A stretch of 20,991 nucleotides of DNA from Veillonella absiana (GCF_032970905.1 NZ_JAWJZA010000027.1), one strand, 5' to 3'. Shown: positions 6,942 through 14,455, counted from the stretch's first letter. The notes: generated by a model not told the origin, from the sequence alone. Program-made: numbers and translations.

Positions 6942-8348
6942 ATGTTTGACGCCGTACTGCGAAGGTTCCAAGTCGATTATATTTTGCCTAAGGCAGAACG
7001 ATTGGGATCAATAGGCACGACAAAAGAATTATATGATAAATACCTAAAAATCGCGTGGCCTGCTACATTGCAAGGGTTGATGTTACAATTTATGACGGCT
7101 ATCGATTTGGCTATGGTAGGGGCCCTTGGTGCAGAGGCGCTAGCATCGGTGGGAATCATGGGGCAGCCTGAAATGGTTATGCTCGTATTTGTACGAGCAC
7201 TGTCCGTAGCGATTACAGCCATCATTGCACGTCGTAAAGGCGAGGGTGACGATGCGGGTATGAATTCCGTATTAAAACAAGCTATTATGATGACTATGCT
7301 ATTTTATATTCCTTTACTCATCATTTGTTTTTTTAGCATCGAGCACATCTTGCGATTTACTGGCGCAGAGGATAGTTATATTGGAACTGCTGTCGATTAT
7401 AGTCAGTTTATTGTTATAGCGTTAATTTTTCAGTCCTTTAGTCAAATTGTGGGAGCCGCCCTCATTGGTTATGGCAATACGAAGGTTATATTTAAGGCTA
7501 ATGTTATTGGTAATATTGCGAACACGGTGATGAATTTTTTCCTGATTTATGGTATTGGATTCTTTCCTAAACTAGGTGTTATGGGGGCGGGGATATCAAC
7601 AATGCTTAGCAGCGCCCTTATTGCAGCTCTATTGTTTCGGGTTATTAATAAGCGCGACCAAACTTTGACATTACAACACGAAGCGCCGTGGAAGTTTAAT
7701 CGTGAAGTTGTGCATACGGTGTATCACGTAGGTGGTAGCTCTTTAGGGGAACAATTCTTTGAACGTTTCGGTATGTATACCTACACAATGATTGTAGCAT
7801 CCCTGGGGGCTACGGCATTAGCGGCTCATTATGTGTGTATGAATCTCATGGATATTTTTTACTATTTTGCTATGGGCCTTGGATTTGCTGGGGCGTCTCA
7901 TACCGGACAGAGTCTCGGTCATAAACGTCCAGATATGGCGCTGGCTTACGGTCGAATCGGCTCTCGTATTGGCTGGATAGTGGGTATTGTCAGTGCACTC
8001 ATATTTATATTGCTTGGTACATATATCGTACAACTCTATACTCGCGATGTGGCTGTAGTGGCTATGTCTGGTAGTATGATGGGAATCATGGCGCTCGCTG
8101 CATTCCCACAGGCGTTGCAACTAGTTTATTCCGGGGTGCTGAAAGGCGCAGGCGATACTTATTACATCATGAAATATTCCCTCATCAGTATCGCCATTAT
8201 TCGACCGATTGTGACCTATACATTATGTATTACTATTGGATGGGGACTGGCAGGGGCGTGGTTGGCGCTTCTCAACGATCAGTCGATTCGACTGCTATGT
8301 TCCTACGCTCGCTTTGTGAAAGGGCAGTGGCAGCATAAAATCGTTTAA
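6942..8348 (+). CDS. MATE family multidrug/metabolite exporter
   Basis: This inner-membrane protein (468 residues, about 12 hydrophobic segments) should export cationic drugs or metabolites by Na+ or H+ antiport. The MATE signature is visible near the N-terminus (LKIAWPATLQGLMLQFMTAIDLAMVGALGAEALASVGI) and mirrored in the second half (GGSSLGEQFFERFGMYTYTMIVASLGATALAAHYVCMNL, then GLGFAGASHTGQSLG). Length is normal. I place the start at ATG 6942, which has GGGGA a few bases upstream, rather than the in-frame GTG at 6927, which has no ribosome site. The roughly 30 residues before the first membrane segment are longer than in many relatives. It is a single-gene unit converging on the glutamine amidotransferase. 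Substrate is unknown. Confidence 0.9.
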   Translation: MFDAVLRRFQVDYILPKAERLGSIGTTKELYDKYLKIAWPATLQGLMLQFMTAIDLAMVGALGAEALASVGIMGQPEMVMLVFVRALSVAITAIIARRKGEGDDAGMNSVLKQAIMMTMLFYIPLLIICFFSIEHILRFTGAEDSYIGTAVDYSQFIVIALIFQSFSQIVGAALIGYGNTKVIFKANVIGNIANTVMNFFLIYGIGFFPKLGVMGAGISTMLSSALIAALLFRVINKRDQTLTLQHEAPWKFNREVVHTVYHVGGSSLGEQFFERFGMYTYTMIVASLGATALAAHYVCMNLMDIFYYFAMGLGFAGASHTGQSLGHKRPDMALAYGRIGSRIGWIVGIVSALIFILLGTYIVQLYTRDVAVVAMSGSMMGIMALAAFPQALQLVYSGVLKGAGDTYYIMKYSLISIAIIRPIVTYTLCITIGWGLAGAWLALLNDQSIRLLCSYARFVKGQWQHKIV

Positions 8349-8365
8349 TTTGTGAAAGTGTGGGA

Positions 8366-8545
8366 ATTTGAGCATTAATACTGGCCCTAGCTCTAACATC
8401 CATTATTATATTAGCAAAATTACAGAACCCCTATATATCTTTTAGCTCCGAGCTTCCTGCGTCGCAATGTCGCTGCAAAGATATATAGGGGTTCTTATTT
8501 GTGTATAAAGATATTAAGAGCTAGGGCATTTCATGATGCTCAAAT
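8366..8545. repeat. Nested palindromic element between convergent genes
   Basis: Three pairs of inverted arms are nested around one centre. The outer pair is ATTTGAGCAT (8366-8375) with ATGCTCAAAT (8536-8545). The middle pair is GCCCTAGCTCT (8384-8394) with AGAGCTAGGGC (8517-8527). The inner pair is the 18-bp terminator stem (8424-8441 and 8478-8495). The left and right spacers between outer and middle arms are both 8 bases but do not pair. This accounts for most of the 276-bp gap from 8349 to 8624; the stretch 8546-8624 shows nothing I can name. Confidence 0.75.
8424..8495. terminator. Long-stem bidirectional terminator hairpin (MATE / amidotransferase)
   Basis: AGAACCCCTATATATCTT (8424-8441) is perfectly complementary to 8478-8495. 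The 36-base loop contains its own small palindrome AGCTCCGAGCT. T-rich sequence follows on the plus strand (CTTATTTGTG), and TGTAATTTTG follows on the minus strand. It sits between two convergent genes and probably ends both transcripts. A similarly built hairpin with an 18-bp stem and 34-base loop occurs at 19973-20042. Confidence 0.7.
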
Positions 8546-8624
8546 CGCCACTGGGTTAACATATAAAACATTATCGGCTGCCACAGTCTCTTACGTCGCG
8601 GGCGTGATAGGAACATAGCACAAC

Positions 8625-9332
8625 TTACGCGTCCAATTGGGCGAGCCATGCGTGGAACGTTTTGGTGGCCGCCTCTGTTAATGCATCACCATATTTCTTT
8701 GCATCTGCACGGATTTGGCACACATCTATACCAGCACTGTTGAGTTCGCTAGCATGTCCTACGAGCCAGGATTCAATTTTATTAGGATCCGCCTCCATAT
8801 GGAATTGGAGACCTAATACATTGTTGCCAATGGCATAGGCTTGGTTATGGCAGAGGTCTGTTTCTGCTAAACGAGTGGATGTTGGTGGAATTTGGAATTC
8901 ATCACCGTGCCAATGGAGTACAGGGACATTAGATAAAAATTGTAAGGGCGAGCTTTCTCCCGCAGATGTCAGTGTGAGCGTGCTAAATCCAATTTCTTTT
9001 TTCCCATGTGTCATTGGGGCCACAGAGCCACCAAGAATGCGGGACATTAATTGAGCGCCAAGGCAAATTCCAAGGATTGGTTTCTTGGAATCTAATCTAG
9101 CTTTAATAAAGTCCATTTCAGTGATGAGGAATGGGTAGGTGCTTTCATCATAGGCACCAATTGGGGCACCACAGGCTACTAGCAAGTCTGGCGACGTTGG
9201 ATTATAGGCTGAGAAGTCCAATAATGGTGCATCGAGATAGGTCACGATGTAGCCTAGATTGATTAGTACTGGCTCGAGAATACCAAAGTCTTCGAAGTTG
9301 ATGTGGCGGATGATGTAGGCTGTGCGTGACAT
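8625..9332 (-). CDS. Class I glutamine amidotransferase (GuaA-like GATase1 domain protein)
   Basis: The 235-residue cytoplasmic protein has a single class I glutamine amidotransferase domain, which releases ammonia from glutamine or hydrolyses a gamma-glutamyl bond. The triad is visible as nucleophile Cys90 in ILGICLGAQL, with His178 and Glu180 in LQFHMEADP. HWHGDEFQIP (140-149) is the family's usual block before the histidine. No synthase domain is fused, so it belongs with stand-alone proteins related to the GuaA amidotransferase domain (COG0518); its acceptor cannot be told. The start has a good ribosome site (AAGGAGG read on the minus strand just upstream). It is a single gene, and its neighbours do not suggest a pathway. 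Confidence 0.87.
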   Translation of the reverse strand: MSRTAYIIRHINFEDFGILEPVLINLGYIVTYLDAPLLDFSAYNPTSPDLLVACGAPIGAYDESTYPFLITEMDFIKARLDSKKPILGICLGAQLMSRILGGSVAPMTHGKKEIGFSTLTLTSAGESSPLQFLSNVPVLHWHGDEFQIPPTSTRLAETDLCHNQAYAIGNNVLGLQFHMEADPNKIESWLVGHASELNSAGIDVCQIRADAKKYGDALTEAATKTFHAWLAQLDA

Positions 9333-9414
9333 AGGTCCTCCTTAATGGATGTAATATATTCGGGTGACAACATATAGGGATGCTAATAAATGAAGATTAG
9401 ATGTTATGCATTTT

Positions 9415-9443
9415 ATTATACGATAAATTCTATAGAATATTAA
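9415..9443 (-). promoter_or_regulatory. Candidate promoter of the amidotransferase gene with palindromic spacer
   Basis: On the minus strand TATAAT (9420-9415) lies 17 bp from a partial -35 TTAATA (9443-9438). A perfect 12-bp palindrome, ATTCTATAGAAT (9427-9438), fills much of the spacer and could be an operator. The -35 match is only 4 of 6, so the call is moderate. Confidence 0.45.
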
Positions 9444-9468
9444 GTGAAGAATATCACAAAATCATCTG

Positions 9469-9516
9469 ATAACAAGCCTAATAACAAGCCTAATAACAAG
9501 CCTAATAATAAGCCAT
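9469..9516. repeat. 12-bp tandem repeat upstream of aqpZ
   Basis: Three perfect adjacent copies of ATAACAAGCCTA (9469-9480, 9481-9492, 9493-9504) are followed by a degenerate fourth, ATAATAAGCCAT (9505-9516). No ORF is seen here. It is in the 311-bp gap between the amidotransferase (minus) and the aquaporin (plus), upstream of both genes. Confidence 0.9.
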
Positions 9517-9521
9517 CAAAT

Positions 9522-9538
9522 TGTAAGGAAGTTTACAT
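9522..9538. promoter_or_regulatory. Inverted repeat TGTAA-N6-TTACA upstream of aqpZ
   Basis: TGTAAGGAAGTTTACA (9522-9537) is a short inverted repeat embedded in ATTGTAAGGAAGTTTACAT. A closely similar element precedes ompA at 10371-10390. The two may bind one regulator. The regulator is not identified; the form is reminiscent of TnrA/GlnR-type sites (TGTNA-N7-TNACA), but the spacing here is 6. Confidence 0.35.
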
Positions 9539-9550
9539 CTTATGTTCATA

Positions 9551-9604
9551 AAAGGGGAGTATAGTATTCTATGCAGTAAAGGGGAGTATAGTATTCTATG
9601 CAGT
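9551..9604. repeat. 27-bp direct repeat immediately upstream of aqpZ
   Basis: A 27-bp unit beginning AAAGGGGAGTATAGTATTCT is present twice back to back (9551-9577 and 9578-9604). Each copy contains the small inverted repeat ATAG-TATT-CTAT and a TATAGT that could act as a -10 box. The first gene base is 40 bp further on, so the repeat lies in promoter or leader DNA. Confidence 0.9.
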
Positions 9605-9643
9605 TATTGCAGGTATATATAATTTTATTAAGGAGGTTCAGTA

Positions 9644-10339
9644 ATGAACAAATATGTTGCAGAATTTATTGGTACCATGATTCTAGTATTTTTTGGTACT
9701 GGTACTGCCGTTGTCACCAGTGGTTTGACAGCGGGTATTGCAGGTAGTTTTGTGGGTGTCATGGCCATTGCATTGGCATTCGGTTTAACAATTGTAGCTG
9801 GGGCCTATGCAATCGGCCACATTTCTGGTTGTCATGTTAATCCAGCAGTATCTCTCGGTGTATTCATGGCAGGGCGTATGGATGCAAAAGATTTTGGTGG
9901 TTATGTAATCGCTCAAATTATTGGTGCTTTTGCAGGTACTGGGTTGTTACAATTTATCGTTTCTAGCTCTAACACCTTAAAAGGCCTTGGTGCCAATGGT
10001 TATGGTACTGCTAGTGCAGTCGGCCTAAATATGGGGGGCGCATTCGTAGTAGAAACATTCTTAACTTTCGTATTTGTACTTGTGATCTTGGGGGTAACCT
10101 CTAGTGAAAAGACATCTTCTATCGCCGGTATTGTGATTGGTGCTACATTAACTATGGTTCATTTGATTGGCATTCCATTGACTGGTACATCGGTTAACCC
10201 TGCACGTAGTTTGTCCCCCGCGGTATTCCTTGGGGGTGAGGCTTTGTCCCAAGTATGGTTGTTTATCGTAGCGCCATTGGTAGGCGCAGCGATTGCGGCC
10301 ATTGTTCATCGCGGTTGGTTCTCTAACGATGAGGACTAA
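9644..10339 (+). CDS. aqpZ: AqpZ-type water channel (MIP family)
   Basis: This inner-membrane channel (231 residues, six membrane segments) should conduct water. Both pore motifs are intact: NPA at 66-68 (HVNPAVSL) and at 185-187 (SVNPARSL). The selectivity-filter positions match water-specific AqpZ rather than glycerol channels: Phe46, His173, Thr182 and Arg188. This is a family-based inference from aligned motifs. One oddity is a Cys at position 63 (ISGCHVNPA) where E. coli AqpZ has Gly. The start is well set by AAGGAGG about 9 bases before ATG 9644. It is a single gene; the 12-bp and 27-bp tandem repeats upstream may influence its expression. No obvious terminator separates it from ompA, which has its own promoter. 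Confidence 0.92.
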   Translation: MNKYVAEFIGTMILVFFGTGTAVVTSGLTAGIAGSFVGVMAIALAFGLTIVAGAYAIGHISGCHVNPAVSLGVFMAGRMDAKDFGGYVIAQIIGAFAGTGLLQFIVSSSNTLKGLGANGYGTASAVGLNMGGAFVVETFLTFVFVLVILGVTSSEKTSSIAGIVIGATLTMVHLIGIPLTGTSVNPARSLSPAVFLGGEALSQVWLFIVAPLVGAAIAAIVHRGWFSNDED

Positions 10340-10370
10340 TAGGCGTCACTATGTAAAGGAATAAGTTCTA

Positions 10371-10431
10371 ATTGTAAAAAAAATTTACATAGAAGATTTG
10401 TTATAAATTTGTAGAAAAACTTACAGTTTAT
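10371..10431. promoter_or_regulatory. Two TGTA...TTACA inverted repeats upstream of ompA
   Basis: TGTAA (10373-10377) and TTACA (10385-10389) flank 7 bases. About 20 bp further on, TTGTAGAAAAACTTACAG holds a second, slightly imperfect copy. Both lie 35-90 bp upstream of the ompA -35 box, a position where activators often bind. The AT-rich setting means chance similarity is possible. Confidence 0.35.
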
Positions 10432-10462
10432 ATGAAAGTTTAATGAACTTGTTAATAGCATA

Positions 10463-10491
10463 TTGAATTTTTTTGTAAAAGAGTGTATTAT
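10463..10491 (+). promoter_or_regulatory. ompA promoter
   Basis: TTGAAT (-35, 10463-10468) and TATTAT (-10, 10486-10491) are separated by exactly 17 bp, an AT-rich spacer. Transcription should start near 10498, giving a leader of about 67 bases. This is the clearest promoter on the plus strand in this half of the window, fitting an abundant envelope protein. Confidence 0.75.
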
Positions 10492-10512
10492 GAGTATATT
10501 CTAAGATTTAAG

Positions 10513-10542
10513 ATATGAGCGACCTTAGAGAATGGGCTCATA
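10513..10542 (+). promoter_or_regulatory. ompA leader hairpin
   Basis: ATATGAGC (10513-10520) pairs perfectly with GCTCATAT (10535-10542) around a 14-base loop in the predicted 5' leader, ending 8 bases before the GGAGG (10551-10555). Such leader hairpins commonly stabilise outer-membrane-protein mRNAs or modulate ribosome access. Confidence 0.6.
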
Positions 10543-10564
10543 TTCACATTGGAGGAAAAATATT

Positions 10565-11599
10565 ATGAACAAGAAATTATTAGCATTATTGGCTGTTGCG
10601 GCTATGGGTATTTCCATTGCTGGTGCAACTCCACAAACACAATTCAACAAAGGCGAATTCCAATTAGATTTGGGTGCATCTGCTATCGATTACGATGTAA
10701 CTGACGAATCTATTGATGCAGGTCATAAATGGAACTTTGATGGTGGTTTGACTTACGCTTTAGGTGATAAAACTGCTCTTCAATATGCTTACCATGGTTT
10801 AAATGTAAAAGAAGATGATGAATTGACTTCTGATAACAAAATGCATGAAGTTAATGTAATTCAATCCTTGAATAAAAACTTTGCAGTATATGGTGGTTGG
10901 GGCCGTCTAAGTGGCGATGATTTTGAAGATACTAACAACATCGCTCAATTAGGTGTAATTGCAAAAGCTAACCTTACTGACAAATTGGATATTTATGGTA
11001 AAGCAGCTGTAGGTACTAAATCCACTACAATCTGGGAAGCAGGCTTAGGCTATGGCATCACTGAAGATTTGGATTTATCCGCTGGCTACCGTTACATCAA
11101 TACTGAAATCAACGACGACCAAAACGCATCCTTCAAAGGCGCTGTTGTAGGCTTGTCCTACCGTTTCGGTGGTTCTACTGAAGAAGAACCAATGGTAACT
11201 CCAGCTCCTGTATACACTCCAGCTCCAGTTGTGGAACAACCTGTATACGCAACACCTAAATTGGACTACTATGTACAATCCATCCACTTTGATGTTGACC
11301 AAGATGTACCTCGTGCAGACCAAAAAGGTAACTTAGAAGCTATGGTAACAGCAGCTAATGCTTACCCTACAGCTAAAATTAAATTGTTGGGCAACACTGA
11401 CTCCGACGCTTCCAGCGATTACAACCAAAAATTGTCCGAACGTCGTGTTCAAAACGTAGCTCAATACGCTGTTAACAACGGCATCTCCGCTGATCGTTTA
11501 GTTGGTATCGCTAATGGCGAAAACAAACCAGCTTCCACTAACGACTCCGCTCTAGGTAAAGCTAACAACCGTCGTGTAGACGTTTACGTTAACCGTTAA
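10565..11599 (+). CDS. ompA: OmpA-like outer-membrane protein (beta-barrel plus peptidoglycan-binding domain)
   Basis: This 344-residue protein should tether the outer membrane to the cell wall. Residues 1 to about 21 are a signal peptide (MNKKLLALLAVAAMGISIAGA). Roughly 30-205 alternate aromatic and polar residues as in an eight-strand barrel, ending in AVVGLSYRFGG. A Pro/Val-rich linker (VTPAPVYTPAPVVEQPVY) follows. The last 120 residues are an OmpA C-terminal domain with IHFDVDQDV, NTDSDASSDYNQKLSERR and NNRRVDVYVN; the Asp and Arg expected to bind diaminopimelate are present. The start is ATG 10565, behind GGAGG with a proper signal peptide; the in-frame ATG at 10532 lies in the leader hairpin. 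It has its own promoter and terminator. Codon choice is strongly regular, fitting high expression. Confidence 0.93.
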   Translation: MNKKLLALLAVAAMGISIAGATPQTQFNKGEFQLDLGASAIDYDVTDESIDAGHKWNFDGGLTYALGDKTALQYAYHGLNVKEDDELTSDNKMHEVNVIQSLNKNFAVYGGWGRLSGDDFEDTNNIAQLGVIAKANLTDKLDIYGKAAVGTKSTTIWEAGLGYGITEDLDLSAGYRYINTEINDDQNASFKGAVVGLSYRFGGSTEEEPMVTPAPVYTPAPVVEQPVYATPKLDYYVQSIHFDVDQDVPRADQKGNLEAMVTAANAYPTAKIKLLGNTDSDASSDYNQKLSERRVQNVAQYAVNNGISADRLVGIANGENKPASTNDSALGKANNRRVDVYVNR

Positions 11600-11630
11600 T
11601 CTGTAGCTATACAAGCTAGGATATAACATA

Positions 11631-11663
11631 AAAAAACCGTCCTCTTTGAGGGCGGTTTTTTTA
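11631..11663 (+). terminator. ompA terminator
   Basis: AAAAAACCGTCCTC pairs with GAGGGCGGTTTTTT around a TTT-containing loop and is followed by a T run. This is a textbook intrinsic terminator 30 bp after the ompA stop, with A/T arms that would also work on the other strand. Confidence 0.93.
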
Positions 11664-11727
11664 TTATCAAGCTCGTGAGTTAGAACTCGGCAATGCTCTA
11701 AAATTCTTATATTATATAGCTTATATA

Positions 11728-11736
11728 TGGTATACT
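11728..11736 (+). promoter_or_regulatory. Extended -10 promoter of the doxX gene
   Basis: TGGTATACT (TGn plus TATACT, 11728-11736) is an extended -10 element within ATATATGGTATACTA; no convincing -35 is seen 17 bp upstream. Nearly the same string occurs upstream of the disulfide oxidoreductase and PepSY genes. The leader to ATG 11881 would be about 135 bases. Confidence 0.5.
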
Positions 11737-11880
11737 ATTACATATGTATATAATGCTATTATTCTGCATTGAATGGAAATTTACTGATTATGGTTGCTCA
11801 TTTGATAGCAGTAATTATTCTTATGAACGGTAGAATTTATATACTATGGATTTTTGAGAATGTGTAGAAAGGAATAGACT

Positions 11881-12300
11881 ATGTCATTGTTGACTAGAAA
11901 TTTATTTGGTAATCAAGATCTAGGCTTATTGGTATATCGACTTGTCATCGGTGCGTGTATTTTCATGCACGGCTTAGCTAAAATGCAAGGCGGTGAAGCC
12001 ACATTAACAACTGTGGGGTCCGCTGTTGCCAATGTGGGGATTCATGAAGGGTTCTTTATTTTTGGCACATTAGCGGCCTTGACTGAAATTATTGGTGGCG
12101 TCTTAGTATGTATTGGTTTATTTACTCGCTTAGGTGCTTTAGGCGTGGCCATTACTATGTTATTTGCATTTCTCTTCCAAATGGACAATGGCATGATGAA
12201 ATGGATCTATCCAATTGAGGTGGGCGTAGGATTCTTGATGTTATTTTTAGCTGGTCCAGGTCGATTCAGTATTGATGCTATGATTAGTGGAAAACGGTAA
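11881..12300 (+). CDS. DoxX family membrane protein
   Basis: This is a small (139-residue) inner-membrane protein with about four hydrophobic segments. LLVYRLVIGACIFMHGLAKMQGG near the start and LTEIIGGVLVCIGLFTRLGALGVAITMLFAF in the middle are the DoxX family pattern. Members are linked to redox and thiol stress or to quinone-dependent enzymes in some organisms, but the biochemical role of this subgroup is not established. The start is ATG 11881 with AAAGGA upstream. Only 5 bp separate it from the AI-2E family gene, so the two are probably co-transcribed. Confidence 0.85.
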   Translation: MSLLTRNLFGNQDLGLLVYRLVIGACIFMHGLAKMQGGEATLTTVGSAVANVGIHEGFFIFGTLAALTEIIGGVLVCIGLFTRLGALGVAITMLFAFLFQMDNGMMKWIYPIEVGVGFLMLFLAGPGRFSIDAMISGKR

Positions 12301-12305
12301 CGCCT

Positions 12306-13436
12306 ATGGTCCGAGTGAAACATTATAAACAGATTATCGCCGCTATTATTCTGGCCGGTATTATGGTTATGATTGCCTTACGTATTTCTGACATTACATC
12401 ATGGTTAGGGAAAACATTAGAGGCCTTTGTACCACTTGTGGTGGGGGCCTGCATAGCTTTTGTACTAGATATTTTGATTGTGCGCTATGAGCGATTTATA
12501 TTACCAAATGCTACCGCAGGATGGAAAGCTAAATTACGACGTCCCTTATGCTTAACATTGGCATTACTGACGATTGGGTTAATTCTTTATGTCATTGCTA
12601 GAATGGCAATACCACAACTGGTTCATTCATTGAGCATTATCGTAACAGCTTTGCCTACTTTATATAATGATTTTGAAAGCTGGGTATCCAGTTACGTTAC
12701 TATGTTGCCGGATTTTGGAAACCAAGCTATTATAAATACTCTTAACGGGGGTTCCATGATTGGCGAGTTAAAACAATGGGGAACAAAAGGTGGTACTTAC
12801 ATTGTTAACGCCATGGGCTCTGTGGTAGAATGGACTTTCAATATTATTATTGGACTCATTTTCGCTATTTACATGTTGCTCGATAAAGAGCGGTTATTGA
12901 CTCAGACGAAACGTATTCTATGTGCTTATTTACCAGATAAACGGGTAGAACAAGGCGCTTATGTAGGTCGAGTGGCTATTGATACATTTAGTAATTTCTT
13001 TGTTGGGCAGTTTTTGGATGCGCTGGTACTCGGTGTTTTAGTGGGGATTACATTGGCATTGTTCAATATCTCCTATGCATTGACGATTGCTTGTGTTATC
13101 GGCCTTACTGGATTAATTCCACTACTCGGTATCTATATTGGTGGTGTCATGGGGGCTATCATTTTACTCACCGTCAGCCCTATGGAGGCTTTCATTTATG
13201 TAGTTATCCTTGAAGTACTACATCAAATTGAGAGCAATTTTATTTATCCAAAAATCGTAGGCAATTCCGTAGGCTTGCCAGGATTATGGGTGTTTGCCGC
13301 CGTTATTGTTGGGGGCAGTCTCTATGGTGTAGTTGGCATGATTGCAGGTGTACCATTAGTGGCAACAATCTACAAACTCTTGATGGAGGATGTAGATAAG
13401 CGATTATCTAAACCGTATGATACATCATTATTTTGA
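12306..13436 (+). CDS. AI-2E family transporter-like membrane protein
   Basis: This 376-residue inner-membrane protein of the PF01594 family has paired N-terminal membrane helices, a soluble middle (about 100-170), and a C-terminal cluster with FSNFFVGQFLDALVLGVLVGI, GLIPLLGIYIGGVMGAII and HQIESNFIYPKIVGNSVGLPGLWVF, the most conserved family block. Members have been assigned as AI-2 exporters or Na+/H+ antiporters, so the substrate here is open. The ATG at 12306 follows the doxX stop by 5 bp with no strong ribosome site of its own, so translation is probably coupled. I see no clear terminator between 13437 and 13560. A GC-poor gap of 283 bp precedes the PepSY gene and contains the promoter candidates listed separately. 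Confidence 0.87.
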   Translation: MVRVKHYKQIIAAIILAGIMVMIALRISDITSWLGKTLEAFVPLVVGACIAFVLDILIVRYERFILPNATAGWKAKLRRPLCLTLALLTIGLILYVIARMAIPQLVHSLSIIVTALPTLYNDFESWVSSYVTMLPDFGNQAIINTLNGGSMIGELKQWGTKGGTYIVNAMGSVVEWTFNIIIGLIFAIYMLLDKERLLTQTKRILCAYLPDKRVEQGAYVGRVAIDTFSNFFVGQFLDALVLGVLVGITLALFNISYALTIACVIGLTGLIPLLGIYIGGVMGAIILLTVSPMEAFIYVVILEVLHQIESNFIYPKIVGNSVGLPGLWVFAAVIVGGSLYGVVGMIAGVPLVATIYKLLMEDVDKRLSKPYDTSLF

Positions 13437-13578
13437 TACACCTAGAGATAGGTATATTAAATGATTTATTGATTGGTATATTAATTGATACATTAATCTG
13501 TACCTTGGGTATGGTATTATTAGAAAACCATAGAATGAACGAATTTTATAGAGCTTCATTTTGTATTAATAGAACATG

Positions 13579-13653
13579 TGGTATACTTAGATATACAATT
13601 TTGTGAATACCTTAATAACAATATCGTTTCATCACTGTTTATGAAGGTATAAT
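13579..13653 (+). promoter_or_regulatory. Candidate promoters of the PepSY gene
   Basis: Two -10 elements are visible: an extended one, TGGTATACT (13579-13587), and TATAAT (13648-13653). Neither has a convincing -35 at 17 bp. The first shares the TGGTATACT core seen before doxX and the disulfide oxidoreductase gene. Leaders would be about 125 or 60 bases. Confidence 0.45.
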
Positions 13654-13719
13654 AGGATGGTCTTCGTGTGAACGCAATTCCTGTGAAAGCAATATCCAAC
13701 GTGTTTAGGAGGATTAATA

Positions 13720-14316
13720 ATGAATAAGAAATTAGCATCTATGTTAGTTGTGGGCGCACTAACTTGTGGATTTTTTGCGGTAGGAACACCAACAGATGTA
13801 CAAGCTCGTAAAGTAAACCCAGATACAGACGCTACTATGACGTTAAATCGTAAAGATGGCCAATCCGTTGTTATGACGATGAGCCAAATTGGCACAATCT
13901 TTCAAAATAGATTCCCTAATGCAGCATTGCACTCTGTGGAATTAAATACAGAGAACCTTAAATATGTGTATAAAGTTACTGGATACAGTGTAAATAACAC
14001 AATGCACATGAACATTGACATCATTACTGGTAAAACAAGCAATGAAAAAATGGGGGGCAAACCCAAAAATATACCTCAACGAATCTTTAATAAAGATTCT
14101 GTTATTTCTCCAGCTGAAGCACAACAAAAAGCTGTAGATGCTCTTGGTGAAGACGCAGTATCTAAAGGTTGGAAAATTGTAGCTGAAAAAGGTGAAGTAA
14201 CATACACTGTATTAGTTCATCAAGGTGGTTATAGCCAAAACGTATTGATTAATGCAAAGGATGGTTCTTTCGTATCCAAAACAAGACCAAAAGTATTACC
14301 TCCAGTGGTAGACTAA
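13720..14316 (+). CDS. Exported PepSY-domain protein
   Basis: This 198-residue protein is exported. The signal peptide ends about VQA-RK (residues 29/30), with no lipobox, so it is probably periplasmic. Two PepSY-like units follow: about 53-110 (MSQIGTIFQNRFPNAALHSVELN... YKVTGYSVNNTMHMNIDIITGK) and about 128-192 (ISPAEAQQKAVDAL... KGEVTYTVLVHQGGYSQNVLINAKDGSFVSK). PepSY domains occur in peptidase propeptides and cell-wall proteins and are thought to inhibit proteases or bind envelope components; no protease is encoded next door. The start is ATG 13720 with AGGAGG about 8 bases upstream. It is a single-gene unit closed by a strong terminator. Confidence 0.8.
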   Translation: MNKKLASMLVVGALTCGFFAVGTPTDVQARKVNPDTDATMTLNRKDGQSVVMTMSQIGTIFQNRFPNAALHSVELNTENLKYVYKVTGYSVNNTMHMNIDIITGKTSNEKMGGKPKNIPQRIFNKDSVISPAEAQQKAVDALGEDAVSKGWKIVAEKGEVTYTVLVHQGGYSQNVLINAKDGSFVSKTRPKVLPPVVD

Positions 14317-14341
14317 TTGATAATTAATGAATCACTATACT

Positions 14342-14376
14342 AAAAAACGCAGGGCCGTCTGGGCACTGCGTTTTTT
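14342..14376 (+). terminator. PepSY gene terminator
   Basis: AAAAAACGCAG (14342-14352) pairs with CTGCGTTTTTT (14366-14376), with GCC/GGC pairing further in. A T run ends the stem. It lies 26 bp after the stop codon. Confidence 0.9.
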
Positions 14377-14411
14377 CTATAACTTGTACAGATAAAAAAC
14401 TTGATACAGAT

Positions 14412-14443
14412 AAAATCCCAGCACCGATTGATGCTGGGATTTT
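14412..14443 (-). terminator. Terminator of the disulfide oxidoreductase gene
   Basis: AAAATCCCAGCA (14412-14423) pairs with TGCTGGGATTTT (14432-14443). Read on the minus strand, the hairpin ends in TTTT and follows the oxidoreductase stop by about 13 bp. It may also act as a second stop for plus-strand transcripts. Confidence 0.85.
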
Positions 14444-14455
14444 GCATATCATCTA

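Noticed and set aside
9469..9604. CRISPR array or origin iterons
   Set aside because: Units are short and directly adjacent, no spacers, no replication initiator gene or DnaA-box cluster nearby.
10532..10564. Earlier in-frame start of ompA
   Set aside because: It falls in the leader hairpin, lacks a ribosome site, and would spoil the signal peptide beginning at 10565.
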